This document shows positions 36,711-46,346 of a stretch of DNA of 64,000 nt, piece after piece. This DNA is from Agrobacterium tumefaciens (GTDB lineage: Bacteria > Pseudomonadota > Alphaproteobacteria > Rhizobiales > Rhizobiaceae): assembly GCA_025560025.1 (NCBI GenBank), contig CP048485.1:434001-498000 (forward strand), read 5' to 3'. The notes beneath the pieces are model-generated. The model was not told where the DNA came from, ran no database searches, and saw only the letters and a program-made list of their open reading frames with translations. Each line of letters starts with the position of its first letter. The first letter of the stretch is position 1. A program made the translations under genes and the position numbers.

Positions 36711-39700
36711 ATGAAGTTCAACAAGCTCCGCGTCGTCGGTTTCAAGTCCTTCGTCGAACCTTCCGAATTCATCATCGAGCCGGGTCTTACCGGCGTTGTC
36801 GGTCCGAATGGCTGCGGCAAGTCCAATCTGGTCGAAGCGCTGCGTTGGGTGATGGGCGAAAACTCCTACAAGAACATGCGCGCCTCCGGCATGGATGACG
36901 TCATCTTCTCCGGTTCCGGCAATCGACCGGCCCGCAATACCGCCGAAGTCGGCCTTTACCTCGACAATTCCGACCGCACCGCGCCCGCCGCCTTCAACGA
37001 TGCCGATGAAATTCAGGTCACACGCCGCATCGAGCGCGAAAACGGTTCCGTCTACCGCATCAACGGCAAGGAGGCCCGCGCCAAGGATGTGCAGCTGCTG
37101 TTTGCGGACGCCTCCACCGGCGCGCGCTCGCCCTCCATGGTTGGGCAGGGGCGTATCGGCGAGCTCATTAATGCCAAGCCGCAGGCCCGCCGCCAGCTGC
37201 TGGAAGAGGCGGCCGGCATTTCCGGCCTGCATTCCCGCCGCCACGAGGCCGAGCTTCGCCTGCGCGCCGCCGAGACCAATCTGGAGCGGCTGGAAGACGT
37301 CACCGCCCAGCTGGAAAGCCAGATCGAAAGCCTGAAGCGTCAGGCCCGGCAGGCCAACCGTTTCAAGATGCTGTCAGCCGATATCCGCGCCCGCGAAGCT
37401 ACCCTGCTGCACATCCGCTGGGTGGAGGCGAAGGAAGCCGAAGGCGAGGCGGAAAGCGCGCTCAATCAGGCCACCAACATCGTCGCCGAAAAAGCGCAGG
37501 CGCAGATGGAAGCGGCCAAGCAGCAGGGTATTGCCAGCCTGAAACTGCCGGAACTGCGCGAGGACGAGGCCCGCGTCGCCGCCGCCCTGCAACGCTTGCA
37601 GATCGCCCGCACCCAGCTGGACGACGAAGCGAACCGCCTGCTGCGCCGCCGTGATGAGCTGGCCCGCCGCCTGTCGCAGCTTGGCGAGGATATTATCCGC
37701 GAGGAACGGCTGGTCTCCGATAATGCCCAGATACTCGCACGGCTCGATGAGGAAGAGGCCGAGCTTCTGGAAATCCTCTCCGATTCCGGCCGCCATGCCG
37801 AAGAAATGCGCGAAGCCTTTGAAGCTGCGGCTATCAAGCTGGCGGAAAGCGAAGCCATCTTCACCGCGATCACCGCCGAACGGGCCGAGGCTGCCGCCGC
37901 CCGTCAGCAATTGGAGCGGGCGATCCGCGATCTTTCCGATCGCAAGCTGAGGCTGGAACGACAATCGCAGGAGGCATCCGCCGAGATCGATGCCATCGAC
38001 GAAAAACTCTCCGGCCTTCCCGATCCTTCCGAACGGCGCGAAGCGGTCGAGGCGGCGGAGATCGCGGTCGAGGATGCCCTGATCGTGGTGGAGGAAGCCG
38101 AAGCCGCCGTCGCCGAGGCGCGTTCCGCCGAAGCGCTGGCGCGCGCGCCGCTGGAAACGGCGCGGAACCGGCTGAACGCGCTGGACACGGAAGCGCGCAC
38201 CATCACCAAAATCCTTGCCTCCAGCGCCGCCGCCAATGGCAGTTTCACGCCGGTGGCGGAAGAAATGACGGTGGAGCGCGGTTTCGAGGCGGCATTGGGT
38301 GCCGCCCTCGGCGACGATCTCGAAAGCCCGCTCGATCCCGCCGCGCCCGCCTATTGGGCCGGTAATGGCGATGGCGCGGATGATCCCGCGTTGCCGCAGG
38401 GCGCGAAACCGCTTCTGGATTATGCGCAGGCGCCGGAAGCCCTGCGCCGCGCTTTGGCGCAGATCGGCGTCGTCGCCAACACTACGGAAGCCCTGCGCCT
38501 GCTGCCGCATCTGAAGGCCGGTCAGCGGCTGGTGACGCGCGAAGGCGCGCTGTTGCGCTGGGACGGTCACATCGCCAGTGCCGATGCGCCGGGTGCCGCA
38601 GCACTTCGCCTGTCGCAGAAGAACCGCCTCGCTGAAATCGAGACAGAACTGGATGAGGCCCGCTCCATTCTGGACGAGGCGGAAGACCAGCTTGCCGCGA
38701 AAACCGAAGATATCCGCAGCAGCGAATTGCGGCTCTCGGACGTGCGCGACCGAAGCCGGCTTGCGACCCGCCATCTTGCCGAGGCGCGCGAGGCGCTGAC
38801 ATCAGCCGAAAGGGCCTCGGGCGATCTGCTGCGCCGTCGCGATATCGTGTCCGAAGCACTGAACCAGATCGGCGCGCAGATCGACGAAATCGCCGTTCAG
38901 GAAGAAAACGCCCGCATCGAAATGGAAGATGCGCCCGATCTTTCCGTGCTGGATCTGCGGCTGCGCGAAAGCCAGCTTGAAGTCGCGACTGATCGCGGCC
39001 TTCTGGCGGAGGCCCGCGCCCGCCATGAGGGTGTGAGCCGCGAGGCGGAAAGTCGCCAGCGCAGAATTCAGGCAATCGGGCAGGAGCGCTCCACCTGGCA
39101 GTCGCGTGCGGCAAGTGCGGCCGATCACATCGCGACATTGCGCGAACGCGAGGAAGAGGCGCGCGAGGAAATCGCCGAGCTGGACATAGCGCCGGAGGAG
39201 TTCGACGAGAAACGCCGCAACCTCCTCAACGAATTGCAGAAGACCGAAGACGCCCGCCGCGGGGCCGCCGACCGGCTGGCCGAGGCGGAAAACCTGCAGC
39301 GCGCCGCCGACCGGGTGGCTGCAACCGCGCTTTCGGAACTGGCCGAGGCCCGGGAAAAGCGCGGCCGTGCCGAAGAACGGCTGGTCTCCGCCCGCGAAAA
39401 GCGCCAGGAAACCGAACACCGTATCCGCGAAACGCTGAATACCGAGCCGCATATGGCCTTCCGCCTGACCGGCCTTGGCCCGGACCAGCCAAAGCCGGAT
39501 ATTCGCGATGTCGAGCGCGATCTCGACCGGCTGAAGATCGAACGCGAGCGGCTTGGCGCGGTCAATCTGCGCGCCGAGGAAGAGCAGGCCGAGCTTTCCG
39601 CCAAGCTGGAGGCGTTGATCAAGGAGCGCGACGACATCATCGACGCCGTGCGCAAGCTGCGCGCCGGCATCCAGAATCTCAACCGCGAAGGCCGCGAACG

Positions 39701-40178
39701 GCTGATTGCGGCTTTCGATGTGGTCAATTCGCAGTTCCAGCGGCTGTTCACCCATCTCTTCGGCGGCGGCACGGCGGAATTGCAGTTGATCGAATCCGAC
39801 GATCCGCTGGAAGCGGGGCTGGAAATCCTCGCCCGCCCACCGGGCAAGAAACCGCAGACCATGACGCTGCTGTCCGGCGGCGAGCAGGCGCTGACGGCCA
39901 TGGCGCTGATCTTCGCGGTCTTCCTCACCAATCCCGCGCCCATCTGCGTGCTGGACGAGGTGGACGCGCCGCTCGACGACCACAATGTCGAGCGTTATTG
40001 CAACCTGATGGACGAGATGGTGGCCTCCACCGAAACCCGCTTCGTCATCATCACCCACAATCCCATCACCATGGCGCGCATGAACCGCCTCTTCGGCGTC
40101 ACCATGGCCGAACAGGGCGTCTCGCAACTGGTGTCAGTAGATTTGCAGACCGCCGAGCAGCTTCGCGAAGCCGTCTGA
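36711..40178 (+). CDS. smc: Chromosome segregation protein SMC
   Basis: An ATPase that organises and separates the chromosome with ScpA/ScpB. ATG at 36711 gives 1155 residues. The N-terminal ATPase half holds Walker A GPNGCGKSN (residues 31-39). Two long coiled coils follow, split by a hinge (about 510-650, with GAKPLLDYAQAPEALRRALAQIGVV), and the C-terminal half has the signature LLSGGEQALTAM and Walker B PICVLDEVDAPLDDHN. The coiled coils are rich in Ala, Glu and Arg. The start 30 bp upstream is less likely. Confidence 0.97.
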   Translation: MKFNKLRVVGFKSFVEPSEFIIEPGLTGVVGPNGCGKSNLVEALRWVMGENSYKNMRASGMDDVIFSGSGNRPARNTAEVGLYLDNSDRTAPAAFNDADEIQVTRRIERENGSVYRINGKEARAKDVQLLFADASTGARSPSMVGQGRIGELINAKPQARRQLLEEAAGISGLHSRRHEAELRLRAAETNLERLEDVTAQLESQIESLKRQARQANRFKMLSADIRAREATLLHIRWVEAKEAEGEAESALNQATNIVAEKAQAQMEAAKQQGIASLKLPELREDEARVAAALQRLQIARTQLDDEANRLLRRRDELARRLSQLGEDIIREERLVSDNAQILARLDEEEAELLEILSDSGRHAEEMREAFEAAAIKLAESEAIFTAITAERAEAAAARQQLERAIRDLSDRKLRLERQSQEASAEIDAIDEKLSGLPDPSERREAVEAAEIAVEDALIVVEEAEAAVAEARSAEALARAPLETARNRLNALDTEARTITKILASSAAANGSFTPVAEEMTVERGFEAALGAALGDDLESPLDPAAPAYWAGNGDGADDPALPQGAKPLLDYAQAPEALRRALAQIGVVANTTEALRLLPHLKAGQRLVTREGALLRWDGHIASADAPGAAALRLSQKNRLAEIETELDEARSILDEAEDQLAAKTEDIRSSELRLSDVRDRSRLATRHLAEAREALTSAERASGDLLRRRDIVSEALNQIGAQIDEIAVQEENARIEMEDAPDLSVLDLRLRESQLEVATDRGLLAEARARHEGVSREAESRQRRIQAIGQERSTWQSRAASAADHIATLREREEEAREEIAELDIAPEEFDEKRRNLLNELQKTEDARRGAADRLAEAENLQRAADRVAATALSELAEAREKRGRAEERLVSAREKRQETEHRIRETLNTEPHMAFRLTGLGPDQPKPDIRDVERDLDRLKIERERLGAVNLRAEEEQAELSAKLEALIKERDDIIDAVRKLRAGIQNLNREGRERLIAAFDVVNSQFQRLFTHLFGGGTAELQLIESDDPLEAGLEILARPPGKKPQTMTLLSGGEQALTAMALIFAVFLTNPAPICVLDEVDAPLDDHNVERYCNLMDEMVASTETRFVIITHNPITMARMNRLFGVTMAEQGVSQLVSVDLQTAEQLREAV

Positions 40179-40269
40179 GTTTCATTTCCAGGGCCGGCTC
40201 CCAGCTTTGTCCATCGCGAATTTATCTGGCCGCATCACCCATTCGGGTGGGCGACAATGCGCAGCGTTT

Positions 40270-40388
40270 TGCTATGTCTTCTTGAAAGGGATCAGGGTTC
40301 TTTCAGACCCCCCATCCGGTTTCCTGTACCGGATGGAATGCCTTGCGAGGCCGCTGCCGTGGCCTCGCAAGGCTTTCTTTTTTTCGGG
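40270..40388 (+). ncRNA. Candidate small RNA with three hairpins after smc
   Basis: Three consecutive hairpins are seen: TGAAAG/CTTTCA at 40283-40305, CCATCCGGT/ACCGGATGG at 40312-40336 with loop TTCCTGT, and CCTTGCGAGGCC/GGCCTCGCAAGG at 40341-40372. The last is followed by CTTTCTTTTTTT, a complete Rho-independent terminator. CTATGT at 40272-40277 may serve as a -10 box; the -35 is weak. The layout matches rhizobial trans-acting sRNAs, but the family was not identified. The same hairpin 3 could simply be the smc terminator. Confidence 0.5.
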
Positions 40389-40447
40389 TTCACAGGGTTG
40401 CGCGGCGGTTTGCATTGGCAATTGTGTCAGGGGAGTAAGCCTCTTTC

Positions 40448-40561
40448 CGTCATACCGGCCTTGAGCCGGTATCCAGCCAGCCCAAGTCCTTGGGCTGAAA
40501 GGACTCTTCCCGTCGCGCAGACGCGCGTCGACTGGATTCCGGCTCAAGGCCGGAATGACGG
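40448..40561. repeat. Modular palindromic repeat, GTCA-CCGG type (copy 3)
   Basis: Outer arms CGTCATACCGGCCTTGAGCC and GGCTCAAGGCCGGAATGACG are inverted. The inner hairpins are CAGCCCAAGTCCTTGGGCTG and GTCGCGCAGACGCGCGTCGAC, joined by AAAGGACTCTTCCC. The inner modules read in the opposite order at 59412-59525. Confidence 0.8.
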
Positions 40562-40642
40562 AAGGAGAGGACACTACGAATCCCGGTAAACGCCGAGCCT
40601 GCCATAACTGTCAATCGTGCAGTGCGGAGCGCTACCACCCAC

Positions 40643-41623
40643 TCATACCGGCACCAGCCGCAGCCGCGTGCCCCATGGATCAATCGCCTCCACGACATTG
40701 TTCTCCATCTCCACCAGCACATAACCGGCCGCTCGCAGCCGCGTTTTCTGCGCTTCAAGGTCGGTGGGATTTTTGACGGCGAGTGAGAACCAGTCGAGGC
40801 CGGTTTCCATGGCGTTGCGTTCCTTCGCGCCACGGCTGTTCCATGTATTCACCGCCAGATGATGATGATACCTGCCGGAGGAGAGAAACGAGGCATCGGA
40901 GCGCGCGTCCTGCGTCGGCTGCAGGCCAACGGCCGTTTCGTAAAACGCCCGGGCTCCAGCAATCTCGCCGACCCGTAGGTGAACATGCCCGATGCGCATT
41001 CCCGACGGGGCAGCCTCATAATCGCTTTTTTTGGTATCGGTCAGTGTCACGAGATCATCGATATCGAGCGGTTCGGTGCCCATTTTCACAACGTTCCCGC
41101 TCCAGACCCATGCGTCCTTCGGCCGGTCGCTGTAAACCTCGATGCCGTTGCCCTCGGGATCGTTGAGATAGATCGCCTCGCTGACATTGTGATCGGCAAA
41201 ACCGGAAAGCGGCACCTGCCTGAGCGCCGCATGCACCAGCCAGCGCGCCAGATCCTTGCGGCTCGGCATCAGATAGGCGATGTGAAACAGGCCGGCGGAG
41301 GTGGGACTTTCGTAATCCGCGGCCGGCTTGTGGACGAGATCAAGCAGCGGGACGGTGCCGACGCCGAGCGTCATGCCGCGCGATGTGCGTTCCACTTCGT
41401 TCAGCCCCAGCACGGAACGGTAATAATCTATCATCGGATCGAGTTCGCGGACCCGAAGCGCCGCCTGGCCGATATGCATGGGGGTTGTCAGCGCAAAAGG
41501 AAGGGCGGCGCCCGCATTTGCCAAGGGCGGCGAGCCGCCTTCTGCTCTGAGCGCGCCGGCAAGGGCTGTGGCGGCGCAAGAAATTCCGGCAAATTTCAAC
41601 GTATGGCGGCGAGTAAATTGCAT
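40643..41623 (-). CDS. Exported two-domain VOC protein (extradiol dioxygenase-like)
   Basis: ATG at 41623 (MQFTRRHTLKFAGISCAATA) gives 326 residues with a twin-arginine signal (TRRHTLKF) and cleavage near LRAE. Two VOC domains follow: residues about 50-180 (HIGQAALRVRELDPMIDYYRSVLGL, FHIAYLMPSRKDLARWL) and about 205-326 (GHVHLRVGEIAGARAFYETAVGL, HHHLAVNTWNSRGAKE). This resembles CatE-like catechol 2,3-dioxygenases, with His and Glu ligands present. A Tat-exported version suggests metal loading before export. Substrate not known. Confidence 0.85.
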   Translation of the reverse strand: MQFTRRHTLKFAGISCAATALAGALRAEGGSPPLANAGAALPFALTTPMHIGQAALRVRELDPMIDYYRSVLGLNEVERTSRGMTLGVGTVPLLDLVHKPAADYESPTSAGLFHIAYLMPSRKDLARWLVHAALRQVPLSGFADHNVSEAIYLNDPEGNGIEVYSDRPKDAWVWSGNVVKMGTEPLDIDDLVTLTDTKKSDYEAAPSGMRIGHVHLRVGEIAGARAFYETAVGLQPTQDARSDASFLSSGRYHHHLAVNTWNSRGAKERNAMETGLDWFSLAVKNPTDLEAQKTRLRAAGYVLVEMENNVVEAIDPWGTRLRLVPV

Positions 41624-41851
41624 GAATAATCTCTTTTTGGGCGATATGGATGGCTTAGGGAACACTCCGTTTCTCCGCACTACACGAATGCGTCAGCAAC
41701 GCTGTTATTTTGCTTTTGCGGCAATTCTGGCGCGCAATTCGCCGCAATTATGCTGCACTGCGATGTAAACTGCACGTTGCGGCGTTTCCAACATGCTGCC
41801 AATGCTGTAGATGATAGAAAAATGACAACGCTTCTGGGTGGAGAGCGTGGA

Positions 41852-44578
41852 ATGAAAAAGTGGGTTTATACCTTCGGCAACGGTGCTGCCGAAGGCAGGG
41901 CAGGTGACATTGCGATATTGGGCGGCAAGGGCGCGAACCTTGCCGAAATGGCAAGTCTCGGCCTTCCCGTTCCCCCCGGCCTCACCATCATAACCGATGC
42001 CTGCGCCCTTTATCACAAGAATGGCCGCGATCTTCCCGAAGAGCTGAAGCTGCAGGTCATGGCTGGCCTGCACGGCATGGAAACCGTGACCGGCAAGACC
42101 TTCGGCGGCAGCCACTCGCCGCTGCTTCTGTCGGTCCGATCAGGCGCACGCGCCTCCATGCCCGGCATGATGGACACGGTTTTGAACCTCGGCCTCAATG
42201 ACCGCACCGTGGAAGCGCTGGGCCATGATGCGGGCGACGCGCGTTTTGCCTGGGACAGCTACCGCCGCTTCATCCAGATGTATGCCGATGTCGTCATGGG
42301 CCTCGACCACGAATTGTTCGAGGAAATTCTCGAGGACGAGAAAGGCCGCCTCGGCCACGAATACGATACCGATATGTCGGCGGTCGAATGGCAGCATGTC
42401 GTTTCGCTTTATAAAAAGCTGATCGAGGATGAGCTGGACGAAGCCTTCCCGCAGGACTGTCACGTGCAGCTCTGGGGTGCCATCGGCGCGGTCTTCGCCA
42501 GCTGGACCAATCATCGCGCCGTGACTTACCGGCACCTGCACAATATTCCGGGGGATTGGGGCACGGCCGTCAACGTTCAGGCCATGGTCTTCGGCAATCT
42601 CGGCTCGTCCTCGGCAACCGGCGTCGCCTTTACCCGCAACCCCTCGACAGGTGAGGCGGAGCTTTACGGCGAATTCCTCGTCAATGCTCAAGGCGAAGAT
42701 GTGGTTGCGGGCATCCGCACGCCGCAATCCATCACCGAGGCCGCGCGTCTTGTCTCCGGCTCCGACAAGCCTTCCATGGAAAAGCTGATGCCGGAGGCGT
42801 TCAGTGAATTCCTGGCGATCTGCAGGCGGTTGGAAAACCACTATCGCGACATGCAGGATCTGGAATTCACCATCGAGCGCGGCAAGCTCTGGATGCTCCA
42901 GACCCGCTCCGGCAAGCGCACCACCCGCGCCGCCATGAAGATCGCCGTCGATATGGTCGAGGAAAGGCTGATTTCCAGGGAGGAAGCCGTCTGCCGTATC
43001 GAGCCGTCCTCGCTGGACCAGCTGCTGCACCCGACCATCGATCCCGGCATTTCCCGCCCCATCATCGGCTCCGGCCTGCCGGCCTCTCCGGGGGCGGCAA
43101 CCGGCGAAATCGTCTTCACCTCGGAAGAGGCGGTCGCCGCCGAAGCGGAAGGGCGACGCGTCATTCTGGTGCGCATCGAAACCAGCCCGGAAGATATTCA
43201 CGGCATGCATGCCGCCGAAGGCATTCTGACGACGCGCGGCGGCATGACCAGCCACGCCGCCGTGGTGGCACGCGGCATGGGCATTCCCTGCGTCACTGGC
43301 GCCGGCTCCATGCGGGTCGACATGCGCAACAAGGTTCTGATCGGCGTCGGCTGTATGCTCAAACGCGGCGACGTCATCACCATCGACGGTTCCTCCGGCC
43401 GGGTGCTGAAGGGCGAAGTGCCGATGACGCAGCCGGAACTCTCGGGCGATTTCGGCAAGCTGATGGAATGGGCCGACGGGCTGCGCCGCATGACGGTGCG
43501 CACAAACGCCGATACACCGGCCGATGCGCGTGCCGCCCGTGCCTTTGGCGCCGAGGGCATCGGTCTCTGCCGCACCGAGCATATGTTCTTCGAGGGCGAC
43601 CGCATCCATGTGATGCGTGAGATGATCCTCGCCGAAAGCGAAAAGGGCAGGCGGGCAGCGCTAGATGAGCTTCTGCCCATGCAGCGCTCGGATTTCACCG
43701 AACTTTTCCAGATCATGCATGGCCTGCCGGTAACGATCCGCCTGCTCGATCCGCCGCTGCACGAATTCCTGCCGAAGACCGATGGCGAGATTGTCGAGGT
43801 GGCGGCCGCCATGGGCATGCCGCAGACGGTGTTCCGCCAGCGGCTGGATGCGCTGCACGAATTCAACCCCATGCTCGGCCATCGCGGCTGCCGTCTCGCC
43901 ATTTCCTATCCGGAAATTGCCGAAATGCAGGCGCGCGCCATTTTCGAAGCGGCGGTGGCCGCAGCACGTATCACCGGTGCGCCGGTCGTGCCCGAAATCA
44001 TGGTGCCGCTGGTCGGACTGCGCGCGGAACTGGATTACGTTACCGCGGTCATCGACGGCGTCGCCGCAGCGGTGGCGCAGGAAACCGGCATGGAGATCGA
44101 ATATCTGACCGGCACCATGATCGAACTGCCGCGCGCCGCCCTGCGCGCCCATGTGATCGCGGAAGCGGCGGAATTTTTCTCCTTCGGCACCAACGATTTG
44201 ACGCAGACCACCTTCGGCATTTCCCGCGACGATGCGGCGCGTTTCATCAATACCTATCAGCGCAAGGGCATCATCGAGCGCGACCCGTTCATCTCGCTCG
44301 ATTTCGACGGCGTGGGGGAATTGATCCGCATCGCCGCCGAACGCGGCCGCCAGACGCGGCCGGAGCTGAAGCTCGGCATCTGCGGCGAACATGGCGGCGA
44401 TCCGGCCTCGATCCATTTCTGCGAGGATGCCGATCTCGACTACGTGTCCTGCTCGCCCTTCCGCGTGCCCATCGCCCGCCTGGCCGCGGCTCAGGCAACG
44501 CTGGCGGCGAAGAGGGATGAGGGCAAGGTGGCGAGCAATGTCGCCTTCATTCCCGTCAGGGGTTCTGTCGGACGATGA
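41852..44578 (+). CDS. ppdK: Pyruvate phosphate dikinase
   Basis: Interconverts pyruvate, ATP and phosphate with phosphoenolpyruvate, AMP and pyrophosphate. ATG at 41852 after GGAGAGCGTGG gives 908 residues. The N-terminal ATP-grasp domain (GGKGANLAEMASLGLPVPPG) is followed by the swivelling phosphohistidine domain (GGMTSHAAVVARGMG) and the C-terminal PEP/pyruvate domain ending LGICGEHGGDP with the catalytic Cys. An ATG at 41822 would add ten residues. The 3' end overlaps the opposing lipoprotein gene by 23 bp. Confidence 0.98.
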   Translation: MKKWVYTFGNGAAEGRAGDIAILGGKGANLAEMASLGLPVPPGLTIITDACALYHKNGRDLPEELKLQVMAGLHGMETVTGKTFGGSHSPLLLSVRSGARASMPGMMDTVLNLGLNDRTVEALGHDAGDARFAWDSYRRFIQMYADVVMGLDHELFEEILEDEKGRLGHEYDTDMSAVEWQHVVSLYKKLIEDELDEAFPQDCHVQLWGAIGAVFASWTNHRAVTYRHLHNIPGDWGTAVNVQAMVFGNLGSSSATGVAFTRNPSTGEAELYGEFLVNAQGEDVVAGIRTPQSITEAARLVSGSDKPSMEKLMPEAFSEFLAICRRLENHYRDMQDLEFTIERGKLWMLQTRSGKRTTRAAMKIAVDMVEERLISREEAVCRIEPSSLDQLLHPTIDPGISRPIIGSGLPASPGAATGEIVFTSEEAVAAEAEGRRVILVRIETSPEDIHGMHAAEGILTTRGGMTSHAAVVARGMGIPCVTGAGSMRVDMRNKVLIGVGCMLKRGDVITIDGSSGRVLKGEVPMTQPELSGDFGKLMEWADGLRRMTVRTNADTPADARAARAFGAEGIGLCRTEHMFFEGDRIHVMREMILAESEKGRRAALDELLPMQRSDFTELFQIMHGLPVTIRLLDPPLHEFLPKTDGEIVEVAAAMGMPQTVFRQRLDALHEFNPMLGHRGCRLAISYPEIAEMQARAIFEAAVAAARITGAPVVPEIMVPLVGLRAELDYVTAVIDGVAAAVAQETGMEIEYLTGTMIELPRAALRAHVIAEAAEFFSFGTNDLTQTTFGISRDDAARFINTYQRKGIIERDPFISLDFDGVGELIRIAAERGRQTRPELKLGICGEHGGDPASIHFCEDADLDYVSCSPFRVPIARLAAAQATLAAKRDEGKVASNVAFIPVRGSVGR

Positions 44579-44828
44579 TCTGACGTTCGACCACCACCGG
44601 CCGATAGAACATGTCGCGGTTCATCTGCGCCTGCCAGGCGCGGTTGTCGGCGCGGCGGTCCATTTCCAGATCGAGAAGGCAACCGGCCATCGGGTCCGTG
44701 CCGGGGCGGAAACCATAACCCCGGCATGTCGCCTCATCCCGCGCCCGGCGCTCTTCCGGCGTCAGCGTCTGGCAGGCGGTGAGCGCCAGCATGGCGGCAA
44801 GCGCACCGAAGACGATGGAAACGCGCAT
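44556..44828 (-). CDS. Small lipoprotein, unknown function
   Basis: ATG at 44828 gives 90 residues with a lipoprotein signal (MRVSIVFGALAAMLALTAC, lipobox LTAC). The mature part has two further cysteines (EATCRGYGFRPGTDPMAGC) and ends with PVVVERQIIVRQNP. GGGAGAAAC lies just upstream. The motif CRGYGFxxGTxxxAxC followed by a charged tail is frequent in rhizobial small lipoproteins. It overlaps the end of ppdK on the other strand. Confidence 0.8.
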   Translation of the reverse strand: MRVSIVFGALAAMLALTACQTLTPEERRARDEATCRGYGFRPGTDPMAGCLLDLEMDRRADNRAWQAQMNRDMFYRPVVVERQIIVRQNP

Positions 44829-44981
44829 TTTGTTTCTCCCTTGAACATGACAGCCGTACGGCACTTTATTGCCGCGATTGATACGCCTGTTTTCATGTGG
44901 GGAAAAGCCGCGTTGGGGCGGAAAGTTGCATTGGAAAGCTGGCGGCCGCAGAACTGCGACCGCCCTTCATATGAACGGACG

Positions 44982-46346
44982 TCAGGCCGCCGCAACCTCC
45001 CGGTCGTCGAGCGCGTCGATGTCCTTGGCGTTGTTATAGACGGCCTCATCGAGAATGCCCTCGCGCTTGGCGACGATGGTGGGTACCAGCGCCTGGCCGG
45101 CGACGTTGACCGCCGTGCGGCCCATGTCGAGGATCGGGTCGATGGCGAGCAGCAGGCCCACACCTTCAAGCGGCAGGCCGAGCGTGGAGAGCGTCAGTGT
45201 CAGCATCACCACCGCGCCCGTGAGGCCGGCCGTTGCGGCGGAGCCGAGCACGGAGACGAAAACGATCAGCACATATTCCTGGATGCCGAGCGGCACCTGG
45301 AAGAACTGCGCGATGAAGATCGCCGAAATCGCCGGATAGATGGCGGCGCAGCCGTCCATCTTGGTGGTGGCGCCGAGCGGCACGGAGAAGGCGGCATATT
45401 CACGCGGCACGCCAAGGCTCTTTTCCGTCACGGTTTCGGTGACGGGCAGCGTGCCGATGGAGGAACGCGACACGAAGGCGAGCTGGATGGCTGGCCATGC
45501 GCCCGCAAAGAAGCGCGACGGCTTCAGGCCATGGGCGAGAAGCAGCGCCGGATAGACCACGAAAAGCACCAGCGCCAGACCGATATAAACGGCTGCCGCA
45601 TACCAGCCGAGCTGCGACAGCGTCGTCCAGCCATATTGGTCAACCGCGCGGCCGAGCAGGCCGATGGTGCCGATGGGGGTGAGGCGAATGACCCACCACA
45701 GGATTTTCCGCACGATGGCGAGCAGCGACTGGTTGAAGGCGAGGAACGGCTCTGCCGCCTTGCCCGCTTTCAGTGCCGCGACGCCGAAAGCGATCGAGAC
45801 GACGAGCAGCTGCAGCACGTTGAAGTTCAACGAGGTGCTGGCCGCGCCATTATTGAGCTTGGTAGACGCTTCGAGGCCGAAGACATTGGCCGGCACAAGG
45901 CCCTTCAGGAAATCCAGCCAGGAACCGGTGGAAGAAGGTGCCGCCGCTGCCGTATTGGCAATCGCCGTGTTGACACCCGGCTGAATGACGAGGCCGAGCA
46001 CGATGCCGATGACGACGGCGATCAGTGCGGTGATGGCGAACCAGAGAAGTGTCTGCCAGACGAGCTTCGCCGCATTGGAGAGGTTCTTGAGATTGGCGAT
46101 GGAGGCAACGATGGCCGTGAAGATCAGCGGCGGAACCAGCGCGCGCAAAAGCTGCACGAAAATGCTGCCGATGGTCTGCAGCGTCACCGAAAGCCAGTTG
46201 GGGCTGCCGGCGGCATCCGGACCGATGTTGCGCGCAACGAGGCCGAGCAGCAGGCCGATGACCATGGCGATCAGAACCTGAAAGCCGAAATTGCGATAAA
46301 AGGGTTTAGGCCCGGAAGACCGGGCGGGCGTCGTTGCCTGTGACAT
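44982..46346 (-). CDS. Dicarboxylate/amino-acid:cation symporter (SDF family)
   Basis: ATG at 46346 gives 454 residues. The protein has eight transmembrane helices plus two re-entrant loops. Family motifs are SSIGTLPVT (the serine-rich HP1 loop), GATTKMDGCAAIYPAISAIFIAQ (helix 7 with the NMDGT-like segment), and the HP2/TM8 region AIDPILDMGRTAVNVAGQ. Such proteins import C4-dicarboxylates, glutamate, aspartate or serine with cations. GltP/DctA/SstT assignment is not possible here, though the helix-7 motif KMDG (versus NMDG) is unusual. Confidence 0.92.
   Translation of the reverse strand: MSQATTPARSSGPKPFYRNFGFQVLIAMVIGLLLGLVARNIGPDAAGSPNWLSVTLQTIGSIFVQLLRALVPPLIFTAIVASIANLKNLSNAAKLVWQTLLWFAITALIAVVIGIVLGLVIQPGVNTAIANTAAAAPSSTGSWLDFLKGLVPANVFGLEASTKLNNGAASTSLNFNVLQLLVVSIAFGVAALKAGKAAEPFLAFNQSLLAIVRKILWWVIRLTPIGTIGLLGRAVDQYGWTTLSQLGWYAAAVYIGLALVLFVVYPALLLAHGLKPSRFFAGAWPAIQLAFVSRSSIGTLPVTETVTEKSLGVPREYAAFSVPLGATTKMDGCAAIYPAISAIFIAQFFQVPLGIQEYVLIVFVSVLGSAATAGLTGAVVMLTLTLSTLGLPLEGVGLLLAIDPILDMGRTAVNVAGQALVPTIVAKREGILDEAVYNNAKDIDALDDREVAAA

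Noticed and set aside
37374..40127. Minus-strand frames of 440-466 codons within smc
   Set aside because: They are antisense to the coiled coils of SMC.
40257..40589. 110-codon plus frame across the sRNA candidate and repeat
   Set aside because: It crosses a terminator and a palindromic repeat, and its product has no recognisable features.
42140..43609. 489-codon minus frame in ppdK
   Set aside because: It is antisense to conserved PPDK motifs.
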